Positions 1-10,900 of a stretch of 64,000 bases of DNA are shown here, one piece after another; positions within the stretch are counted from its first letter, which is position 1; each line of letters starts with the position of its first letter. A program made the translations under genes and the position numbers. The notes under the pieces are model-generated. The model was not told where the DNA came from and made no database searches. It worked only from the letters and a program-made list of their open reading frames with translations. The stretch covers positions 4,364,501-4,428,500 of the forward strand of contig NC_059553.1 in NCBI RefSeq assembly GCF_905220415.1, read 5' to 3'. This DNA is from Colias croceus (taxonomy: Eukaryota; Arthropoda; Insecta; Lepidoptera; Pieridae).

Positions 1-1066
1 ACGAATCTAATGTTACCGTTTATTTATTATTAGCGGTCGCCCAGGGACTGAAATATATCCACCATGATTAAATTGATGTTATTGCTATAAATGTGAGTTT
101 CTTGTTTCTTTGATTAATTATTATCAATATTTATTCACGTCAATATTGGTGATGGATTTCGATGAATTTTGTTTTGCTGATGACTTATTCCTTGGATTAA
201 CACAGTAATTTATAACCTTTATTCTAATTCAAATTCAAAGGATAAGGCTGCGAGAAGTTATTAACAGCGTTAACGCTAATTAAATATTATGTTTGCTTTG
301 GTATTATTATTATTCTAAAAGTTATTTGGAATAATCGCGAAGCTCATTAGGATTATTTGAGAGATACCAATTATTATAAACTTTTATATTCCAATTTGAA
401 CAAGGTTTAACTGTGCCAAATAATTCGAAAACCAGCAGATTTTCGTGACCAAGTCCCTTTCGGGCGATAACGAGTTAAATACTTCGGTAAGTTGTGCTAT
501 GAACATAGAGATAATAATTATGTAGTAGTACATATTATCTCTATGGCTATGAAGCATATAATCTCCTACAATGTGTTTAAAGAAATCTATACCTAATACG
601 ATTTTCATTTTGAGCAATTATAATTAAAATAAAATATATCTCTTTCTATACAATTTACAAAATGCTTTATTAAAATCAAAATTACATTTTCGGAGCTTAT
701 TAAGAATTTCATTATTTGGAGTCTTATTATGAATTGTACAGAATATTTATGATGTTTTTCTGTTAAATTGATAGAAACGAAATAATCCGATACAGCGTCG
801 TCTTGAAGTTCAAAATTCTCACATTTCAAGTACTTATCTTATATATTTCATAGAAAGTTTAAACAAAAATTGTAAATTTAATTCACTTTAAATTAAAAAG
901 AAATACTTTTACTTTGACCTCGTGAGAAAATTTCATATTACCCATTCTATGAACTTCCTCGAAAGTGTAATATAGTTTAGCGTTTGAAACGTTCTCGGTT
1001 CTATTAAGTTTAATTCGTTATATGTACTTAAAAGGAGATAAAACTTTTTTTTAAATATATTTATTA
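1..1066. other. AT-rich upstream sequence, no gene seen
   Basis: No convincing reading frame or RNA gene is visible. Positions 27-50 contain a short TAGCGGTCGCCC-like stretch that resembles the end of the repeat at 1067-1255. It is probably a remnant of the same family. The promoter and first exon of receptor copy A are presumably upstream of the window, because the first coding exon is preceded by a splice acceptor rather than an obvious transcription start. Confidence 0.5.
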
Positions 1067-1255
1067 CTAGCGGTCCGCCCCGGCTTCGCCCGTGGTACAT
1101 ATTTCGCAATAAAAAGTAGCCTATGTCCTTTCTCGGGTAACAAAATATCTCCACACCAAATTTCATGCAAATTGGTTCAGTGGTTTAGGCGTGATTGAGT
1201 AACAGACAGACAGACAGACAGAGTTACTTTCGCATTTATAATATTAGTATGGATT
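1067..1255 (-). repeat. Lepidopteran short interspersed element, GCGGGCGAAGCC-tail family
   Basis: Read on the minus strand this begins near ATACTAATATTATAAATGCG, passes a CTGT-rich microsatellite, then a conserved block with CAATTTGCATGAAATTT, and ends in a GC-rich tail followed by CTAG. Near-identical blocks recur at 28003-28203 and 50034-50264. I recognise the layout as a common lepidopteran repeat that looks like the 3' part of a LINE mobilised as a short element. It has no coding capacity. Confidence 0.75.
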
Positions 1256-1588
1256 GATAAGAATTTGCGTTTTGTTGAGAATTTCTGCCTTTTTTATAAG
1301 TGGATAATATTTAATTTTAATTAATTAATTAAAATTATTTTTTTCTAATTAAACTGGAAAAAATATTTACGTTTATTAAATTATAATAATCTGTTGATTA
1401 TTATAATTTAAATAAACAAACAAATTTCGTAATTGGTTTCTATAAAAGTTGGAAAACAAACTTTAAAACCTTGTTTTATTGCCTACCTAGGCTTCATATA
1501 TATTATTTTCTAGTGTTTGAAAAAACACATGAGTACATAAATATTATGAAAACTACGTTTAATTTATAGCAAGCTTTTTTTGTTCCAG
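1256..1588. other. AT-rich sequence ending in a splice acceptor
   Basis: Nothing coding is seen. The stretch ends in a pyrimidine-rich tract and CAG-type acceptor (TTTTTTTGTTCCAG, AG at 1587-1588). This suggests that the leader of receptor copy A is spliced onto an upstream exon outside the window. Confidence 0.45.
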
Positions 1589-1697
1589 AAAACTAAAATA
1601 CGCAGAATGAAGTCGGGTTCAGTTCAATTAAATGTAGAGTGGACTACATAACATATTAATTGAATGCTTACCTGTCAAGTGAATCACAAAGGATTCA
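1589..1697 (+). promoter_or_regulatory. 5' leader of receptor copy A with upstream ORFs
   Basis: If the acceptor at 1587-1588 is used, this is the 5' untranslated part of the first coding exon. It contains three upstream ATGs: a 14-codon uORF at 1607-1651, a start-stop ATG-TAG at 1632, and an out-of-frame uORF from 1664 to 1714. The last overlaps the main start codons at 1698 and 1701. Such an arrangement is known to reduce initiation at the main ATG. Here that effect is inferred and not shown. Confidence 0.45.
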
Positions 1698-1985
1698 ATG
1701 ATGCTAGCCGATGATGATACTCGGCATAAGTTTGGCAATCTGACCTATACTGGTGGAAATGACACATACGGCACTTTAGAAGACACAAGACTGATTTCAC
1801 TTCTCAAATTTAGAGGCACAAATCAAAGTAATAACATCGGGGAAATCCTGAGAGTTCTAGAAAGTCTAAGAAACAAATACAACATATCGGTGGTGAAAGA
1901 ATGCGATCGATCCGACTATTGCTCAGGGGAATTCAGGGATTTAATTCTCGCGTACAATAATATACATGGATACGTCAGCTTGTTG
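1698..1985 (+). CDS. Receptor A coding exon 1 (extracellular N-terminus, start of TM1)
   Basis: 96 codons, ending in phase 0 at a GTGAGT donor (1986). It encodes the glycosylated N-terminus and the conserved C-S-G-E-F-R-D-L-I-L-A-Y-N-N-I-H-G-Y block, which matches the end of the corresponding exon of copy B almost residue for residue, although the rest of the N-terminus has diverged. No signal peptide is seen, as is usual for this family. Reading through the donor would meet a stop at 2016. Confidence 0.9.
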
Positions 1986-4900
1986 GTGAGTAATTACGAT
2001 GTAGCTAATTTCACTTAGTTCAGATAATGTAAATAAGCGCCGGCTTTGAAGCGGATGAAGACAGCTTTATCTGAATATTTAAATGACCGTCTTTGTTGAA
2101 CGAAAGCTGGATAGAAAACAGCTCCAATACGGACTGGCGGTCTGAGAACTAACACTGGCTTCTGTTTACATGCGCCATATTCATTAGTGCTTCTAACATA
2201 AGATAAAGTCTATATCGTAATAAAATTTAAAAGTGTTCCAGTATAAATTAATGATTATAGTGTGTGGTGTACACGAAAACCGTATGCTAACTCAGTAAAT
2301 TTATCGCAAATTGGAATGCAAATTGGTCACTCAACTCTCCGCAAGTTACATGCAATCACGTTATTATTCATCGGGTTTTTAATTAATATATTGAAGAATT
2401 TCAACTTTCATTAAAATCATAATTAATTTACAATATCAATATTACAAATATATAATAAGCGATAAACATTTCTTTAGAGAGAGTAAAGAAAATATTATAT
2501 ATCGCTTAAAACATCAAAATCCGTTAGTCGTTAGTCGTTCGTTTGATCGATTTATCCAATAGACGAAGTAATACACTGAGGTTTTATTCTCAGCGGAGAA
2601 TTATAAAATCAGATTGTGCTGACTCGATAAACTGGAAACGTTACTTCAGCAGGTAGATCTAAACCGAGGAATAGAGCAAAATTATTAGAAATGCAGTATG
2701 CTATAATGAACTAAAATTTTAGTAAGTTTCTTTTTTAATGATTTTGTTTTACTTTCGTGCACTGTGTTAATTCTATTTAGTTCGCAGTTGATAGCAAATT
2801 ATTTTTCATTAGTAAGACTTTACTGGTGTTCCCGTAACCAAAATCTATGAGGGTTCTTTCTTGTACTAGGGGATGAGACTTTTCTTTCGTCCTTGCTGAT
2901 TATCAAATTAAAAATAAAATGATAATGAGGTGGGATTTGAACCTGTGATCCCGCCATAACAATCCAATTTTTTACTACTCTTTCGGTTTAATGTATTGAA
3001 TAAATTCTAATTTAGTTATATTTTTTTAAAAGTATAATATAATAATAAAGCACAGAATGCTATAAAACTTAATATTAAAATAATGTTAATTTCCATACAG
3101 ATATGTCTATTTGGAAGTCTAGCGAACTCTCTGAACGTAGCGGTGTTGACCCGACGCGACCTGGCCGGTGCCCCGATTAACCGCCTCTTGAAGTGGCTGG
3201 CCGTGGCTGATGTGTTCGTTATGTTGGAATACGTACCTTTTGCTATATACCGATATTTGGTAAGCTGTTAAACCAGAAAATAGTAAAAATACTACACTAG
3301 TATTCAATATATTTTATGTTATAAAAGTAAACATTTAATAGATTTAAATTTATACAAAAGCAGCATCAAAATGTTGATCGTTTATATGTGGATCTGTGCA
3401 AATGAAAGGCTTATAATGGGATATAAATATAAAATCAGTGTATTGTGTGATTGGTGTGGGATCAGCTTTATAGTATTGCACAGCTTTCAGCAAAAAGTAA
3501 GCATTTATTAGCATGATTTCATTTTAAGGCTCTTATAATTGAAAATAATATACACGTGGAATTTCAGTTCCATATATTAATCAAGCTCATTGTTTCTGTT
3601 TCCGTAGTGAGGTAGCTTAAAGGTTTTATAGTTTTTGAGAAGATCCTTAAGATGCAAATACTTAAATGCCTATTTTACTAACCGAAACAAATTCTTTACT
3701 GTATTACCCCATATTACTAGCCACCTACTTATTACTACAGTACTTTTTTCTAGTAGTTCTTACTGTCATGTCTGGTTCTTACAGATTTACTGGTTACCTA
3801 CAGGTATAGCCAAAAATAAAACCGATCAATGAGACAAAAGATAAAGATCAAACAACAAGGCAATAGATAATACGAGTTGGTACATATAAATATGACAACT
3901 TTATTTAATACATTTTGTTACAGCTTTTCCCTGGACAAGAAGAGAGACCATATTCTTGGGCTGTATATATGTTGTTTCACATGCATTTTACTCAGATACT
4001 TCATACTGCGTCCATTCTCCTAACACTGTCCCTGGCGATTTGGCGGTACATAGCAATCAAGTGAGTTTCTTTGAACTTTGTTACTATTTTAGTACATATT
4101 TTAACGTTACAGTTACAGTGTGTAGGTACACAGAACTTATTTGACTGACTTTCAATATCTTGTGCTCGAGTTCGTTGTGTTTTCTTTAGCTTCGTATGCA
4201 TTAAGTTATACATTTAGATTATAGGTAAGTTATTTCATTGTTATAATGAATGCGTTATTAAGTTTTAGCTATATCATCAAAAATAATCATTGAGGAAAGT
4301 GCAAGCTATGATAAATAACATATTTGAACAATTTCACACAACGAGTATTTATTGTCCTTCACTTATCATCCATTAAATAATGACGCATATAGATTGTAAG
4401 TGCGCTGCAATCCTGGAAATTTATGGTATGCTAAATTGCCACCAGTTCACAAAGAAACTTTTTACAGTCCGTAATTTGGCAGTGGCTTATCAAATATTTA
4501 TGTTCCTCATATCAAAAGGTTATCTATTTAAAGAGGATCCGTGGGACCCGGGTCGTGTGTCAGAGGCAATAAAGGGTTATTTCTCACAGCCATGATGTAT
4601 TGTATTTAGAATTGAGTGGGATACGCAGGATTGAGGTACTTTTGTAGAGCAAAGTATCCGATGAGTCAATGTATCGGTATTTAAAGACTGGTCTTAATCT
4701 ATAATATAAAAATGAATCCCAAAATGTGTTGGTAAGCGCATAACTTGAGAACGGCTGAACCGATTTCGTTAATTCTTTTTTTATTATATTCCTTGAAGTA
4801 CGAGGATGGTTCTTATGTAGAGAAAACGTAAATATGTACCACGGGCGAAGCCGGGGCGGACCGCTAGTTTATTATAGATTCATCTACTATACTATACCAT

Positions 4901-7900
4901 CACCAAATACGAGAATTATTTTCTCCAATCAATTAAATTAACAGGAAATTATAAAATCAGTATTCTATGTTATTAGATCGAGGCAATCTCTTTTAATAGT
5001 CTCCACTGAGAATCGAATCCGGGGCGGGATGTTTATGACTCGGTATAAGGCTCATATTCTATAGTATACCCAAGTTTCTATACTACAATTCGTAGTACTG
5101 CAACGCTCTAACTAATTTAGTTTCAGAGGAATCGATCTTTCTCAAGAGCTTTTAATTTTTTGCACACAATTCTCTATTAAAGCATTTCTTATTCCTGTGA
5201 GAAATAGAGGTGCAGTGTTCTGATCAAGTAAAATAAATAAAATTTAAATGCTGGATTTCTTAACTGGCCGGGCATTGTTCCGATTTTAATTTAAATATTA
5301 GAAGCACGTAGCTACCGCAATGGGAGTGCAGATTGCTTGAAATAGTTTTTTAGCTCGGAATTTACTTTATTAAATGTTTCATTTATTAAAAAGAAAAGAA
5401 GAATTTGAAGAATAGTTGGTAACTTTCTATATTATTCAATACGGATCTACACGAATTTTGTCTAAGCAATAAGAATGTGAATTGCCGTCTCACAAAAGAA
5501 TTAAAGAATATTTAGCGGTTTGTTTGACTTGGAAATGAAATTGCTGTACAAATTGAATTCACGTTCCTTTTACACACTCTAGGGAAGGAACTTCAATAAG
5601 TCCATTCCTTAATGTTTTTATTGTGTTTGATTATGTATTTTATTCCAATGTAAAAGATGTGTAACGTTATAAAATAAAAATATATTTTTTTACTGAAGTC
5701 AGTGATCGATTGCTGAAATGCTGAGTAAGAACGATTAGCTGATACTTCAAGTGAGCTTCACCCTCGAACCTATGTACCTATTACCTGTACAATGTACAGT
5801 ACATACATATGAATTAAGTTGCTTGTACCTTACGAAGTAATCCTTTAAACAACTGAAATGATTTCAATGAGATTCATTAGCTAATAGTTTAATTTTATTA
5901 GTCATCTGGTCAAAATACTAATACCTAAATTAGCTGAATAAGTAAATAAAGCAAAGTTCCCCAACTGTTGTAGCCCACAACAGATTCAAATACAAACTGA
6001 GTCAAAGCTCTTAAATCACAAAATTACATTCTAGCTCGGTTTGAACTTGTACATTGAAGTCGGCAACTTTATTAATTTTGAATTAGAACATTATTATTTA
6101 GACGGGCAAGCTGCTATCTCCGGCTTTGTCTATGTGAAAACACAGCCTTACTTAGCTCTGACAAAGTTGAGAAATTATAATACCTTCAGTTTAGTTTTGT
6201 TACAGCCGTTTCAATAGCTAATTCGTTAGAGCGATACAAAATTTCATTCAACAATTTTTGCACGTTTATTTTAATTTAAACAATTTACTGTAGTTTTAGT
6301 TTAACTAGTACACATATCTATACTAATATTATAAAGCTGAAGAATTTGTTTGTTTGTTTGTTTGTTTGAACGCGCTAATCTCGGGAACTACTGGTCCGAT
6401 TTAAAAAATTCTTTCGGTGTTAGATAGCTCATTTATCGAGGAAGGCTATAGGCTATATATCATCACGCTACGACCAACGGGACGGGAGCCACGGGGGTGA
6501 AACCGCGCGGAGCAGCTAGTTTACTTATAAACGGAAAACGTAGTACTCTTTACATTAAGAAACTTATTTTATTCTCGGTGCATAGGTACCTACTAAATCT
6601 GATTAGCTCAAAGCCAAAACCGTGATATTAACGATTACAGTTTTATAAAAGATGACCTAAATAAAAATATATTCCTAGAAAATGCAATGAATATCCTGCT
6701 TTTCAGATATCCGTCGCACGGCCCGTCGCTGTGCACGGACCGGCGGTGTTCCATCGCCATTGCTACCAGCTTCCTGTTGCCGCCCGTGCTCTGCATTCCT
6801 TCATATTTTGTGAGTCATTTTAATTTTATCTTGCTGTGGTAGAATAAATAAATTGGTAGAAGCATTTAATTAAAAAAAGATTGTACTGTAATAACTGTGA
6901 AAATTTTAGATTGTACCTACTGTAATAATTGTAAAAAAAAATATCTATCGTAATTACAGTTCATTTATTTCGGTTTTAAAATATATAAGGTGTATGGCTC
7001 TTTTTATTTTTAAGAAACTGATATAGTTTAGAGTTTGAATTTGAAAACGAGGTACATTTCTTCAAAAGTGTTTATTTTTGATTAAAATTAACAATCGTAT
7101 TTTTATTTAAAAAAAAAAACTTAAATTTTCATGGATGGAACGAATTTTCATGTTAACAAATTTTCCTTGACAAAAAAATCGTGAAGGTATTATTTACTAG
7201 TCATTCATATTTTAAATAAAACAATGAGTTGTGAATGACAATACATCAATAGCAGATTGTATTTCACAATGAGTTCACAATAGCAATATTTTACAATGGT
7301 GGCGCTATTTTTCAATCCCACCAAAAACATAAATGTAAAAATTGGAGCCGAGTTCAATCGTTGACTTAATTTGCCAAAAAAAGAAATGAGATCTAAATGT
7401 GTGCCAAGTTCTTCAGACAGTCCAGAAATTTATTTACAAAGATGTATTAAGTTCTTAGGTTGACTGAAAACTCAATTGTTTTATTTTCCCTTAGAGAACA
7501 ATGTTTATTCCAAAATATAACTTTTTTAATTTGAATAATATAATTATTTTCACAAAGCAAACAACTAATAACCTATTGAACCCCATAATTTGATGAGGCT
7601 AGTTTTTAGAACCTCACAAAATATAAACAGTACCTATGTAAAACTAGCCTCATCAAATTATGGGGTTCAATAGGTCATTAGTTGTTTGCTTTGTGAAAAT
7701 AATTATATTATTCAAATTAAAAAAGTTATATTTTGGAATAAACATTGTTCTCTAAGGGAAAATAAAACAATTGAGTTTTCAGTCAACCTAATAACTTAAT
7801 ACATCTTTGTAAATAAATTTCTGGACTGTCTGAAGAACTTGGCACACATTTAGATCTCATTTCTTTTTTTGGCAAATTAAGTCAACGATTGAACTCGGCT

Positions 7901-10900
7901 CCAATTTTTACATTTATGTTTTTGGTGGGATATCATTACTTTTTGTACAGAAAATTACTCTGCAAATTTGATTTACTTTATAAATATAATACTTTTTATA
8001 TACGATTTTTTTTTCTTGCGGTTTCTCTGTATGGTTTGTTTAGTATTATTTTCTATATTTTCTTGTATGTTATGAATGTCAGCGCACATTGCCCCGTCAT
8101 TATCTGCAATTTTTTAAACTCGTTTTCTGTTTAAAAGATTACATGATTTTCTAAACATCCAGCGTGAATTTGTTCACACACTATTACCAAAATGCAAAGA
8201 TCGTTGTAGAAGAATCGTCGCCTTACTCCATGACGTTACGGTATTGCCATGACGCGATCTTGAAATTTTACTCTAAACGCGCCTAAAGATGTTTCGCTCA
8301 TATTAATATTACGCAAATTAAATCATTTCGACCTTCGACGAAGCCTTCTTCCATTACCTACACCATTTATGGTAATTATTTTTGCATGCTTGTATTGGCT
8401 GAACATGTTTGTGCTTTATTAATATAATTGTATCACCATTGAATACCATGTTTAAAGCAAAATAAAGATTTTATTTATTTACACTGAAATTAAAACTAAA
8501 CTAAACACTCATAAATAAAGAATAAATAAATGTGAATATGTAAAATTATATATTATTTTTAAGTGTAGGAGCAATAAAGGCAATATTTTTATTAAAATTT
8601 TCTTTTATTTTACGTTTAATAACAGTTTTGAATAAAGAAATCATGCAATCGAAGTAATCCGCCCAAGCGATACTAGCGCGAGTGAGTGTGATGTCAGAGG
8701 CGCTTCGAATCTACAGATGTTTCGTACTAAAATATGTAAACTTCAATAATCTATATCTCAGTCATTTATTGATGGATTTCAAAATTTTTTTCGGCCACTG
8801 ATTAGTTTTGATCTATTTTTTAAGACTAGTAAGGTGAATATACTATTTTCTTTTTTTTAAACTTTTCCATTTTTCCATACAAACAAAATTTATGTCATTG
8901 AAAAAAAAATTAAATACAAATAAATTCATTATTTTCTGATTTTTTCCTTTGTACACTCACTATTACCTAGTTGATTACAAAATTTGAACTTTCTAGGTCA
9001 TCTGGAAGTGGGTTAGGTTTTGTATATGTCTATAAGTCAGTCAGTCTTAAAAATTGCGATTTTTGGATATTAATATCTACGCAACTGTTTAATCTGTATT
9101 TATGAAATTTAAGGTTCTTGTTTATCTTGAGGTCCTCTTGATATGTACCAAATTTGGTTTATATAACTTAAATAGTTTTTGAGTTATAAGGGGGTGAAAA
9201 GTGGCTCGAAATGGTTCGTGTAAATATACACACGGCTGCTGCTCGCCAGTTCTCTTCGCTTGAACTCGGCTTGACACGCTGCCGCGTGTCTAGATATATG
9301 GCACCGGAGGAATAATAATGTTACGACAAACAATAATAGTAATTTATGAAATTTATTCTATAGGTACTAGGGAAAAATATATAACACTTTTTGTTTCTTA
9401 AACAAAGGCGTCAATTATTTGTCTGTAGTATTACCAACCAGTATGATATTATTTTTTATTGTGGGACCTTATTAGTCTATGGACAATTCCTAATTTAAAT
9501 CTTATCGCTTTTCGTTTTTTTTTTAACCTGGCGGCTATTGTGAAGAATTAAAAGAATTAAAAATAAAACTAATAGGTAGGCTTAGGAGAATTTCTCATAA
9601 CCTTATTTAAAACAGTAACCTAATTCTCCTCTCTAGTGTGTAACTTTTCCTCCCAGTTAACAAGCAATTACACACTATTCTGCTTTAGAAATTGGATTAA
9701 GCTCAAGTCGAACCAGGGATTGTGTATGCATCCATTCGAGCCATACGACACAAAGGAAATCTAGGGTTTGCAATCATGTTATTTATATAATATTGTATTG
9801 CCTAGTGTGGGTTTGCATAGTTGCCATGAATTAAGGTAGTTCAAATATTAACAACCGACCGCCTCCTTGGTACAGTGGTTGACGCGCGAGCGTAGAACCG
9901 AGGGGTCCTGGGTTCGATTCCCGGTGGAGACGAAGAAAAAAAAATTTCTTGGTCTGGCAGGACACAGAAGGCTGATCACCTACTTGTCCCTAAAGAAAAT
10001 TGATCAGTGAAACAGATGTATGCATCATGCATCTGCCCCTTACCCCACTACGGGGACACGAGACTTCACTCTCACTCAAATATTAACAAGATCGTTTTCC
10101 ATGAAAATCCTTTGAGAGTCATCTTTTCATACTTTATTTGTCAAAATCAAAGAACATTTTAAAAATGAAAAACACCTTTTAGCTATTATTAAAATCTTAA
10201 CCAACACGAAAGCTTTCTTTCTTCGGATGTTTAAAGAACAAAACTATCAATAAGATTGAAACAATGGACATTAGTTAAATCAATCCACAGATTTCAATAT
10301 GAATAAAAATGACTCTACATATTTATTTTAAGCTGGATAAACTATTTTTTAAATCAAACGTAATAAATATCATTCAAATTACAAGAAATGTAAAATATTT
10401 AAAGAACAAGAATCGGCAACCCCGGATAAACCGCAACTGTTGGCAATTTCTGTTATAGTGTTGTTTAATATAGTTTTGTCGCGTTCGCATTGAATGTTGT
10501 GTTAATTAATATATTCAGAAACAATATTATCAACAGGAGCATGAAATAAGGTTATAATATCTAGGTTAAGAACGTATTATTAAAGTTTAAGCTAATGAAA
10601 ACTATGTGTGCAGTAACATGCATAATATGTTGCTATTAACGAAGAAAAAAAAATGTTTGACAGAAATATACCATTTGAGATTGAAGGTAAAGCTTACGAA
10701 TTAAAACCCATATTATAAAATAATCTTAAATTCTGATATCATGACGTGGTTCAATTATATATATTAATATGGGATGTAATTATTATTTTAAATAACCGAT
10801 TTAACAGGGATCGAAAGGTCGGAGTATATAATATCATAAAAAAACATCGAGCTTAAAATTTTGCTGAAACATTTTTACCTTCGAGTTGTATGAGATCGAA

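Larger units (their letters stand above)
4061..6706 (+). other. Receptor A intron 3 with two short repeats
   Basis: 2,646 bp between GTGAGT and CTGCTTTTCAG. It holds the short elements listed at 4695-4870 and 6318-6520. The remainder is AT-rich. An open frame at 4380-4595 has no recognisable motif and is taken as chance. Confidence 0.75.

Noticed and set aside
1200..1225. CRISPR-like or satellite meaning for the CAGA and CTGT runs
   Set aside because: Simple microsatellites inside short interspersed elements (also near 6340 and 58720); there is no spacer structure.
4380..4595. 71-codon frame in receptor A intron 3
   Set aside because: No domain, no splice signals in a useful phase, and inclusion would break the receptor frame.
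7889..8134. 81-codon frame rich in aromatic residues, membrane-protein-like
   Set aside because: It begins in the foldback arm, consists of AT-rich codons and has no motif; chance translation of T-rich DNA.
9855..9935. A genuine tRNA gene
   Set aside because: A and B boxes are present, but no closing acceptor stem is seen and the unit continues into a SINE body flanked by target duplications.
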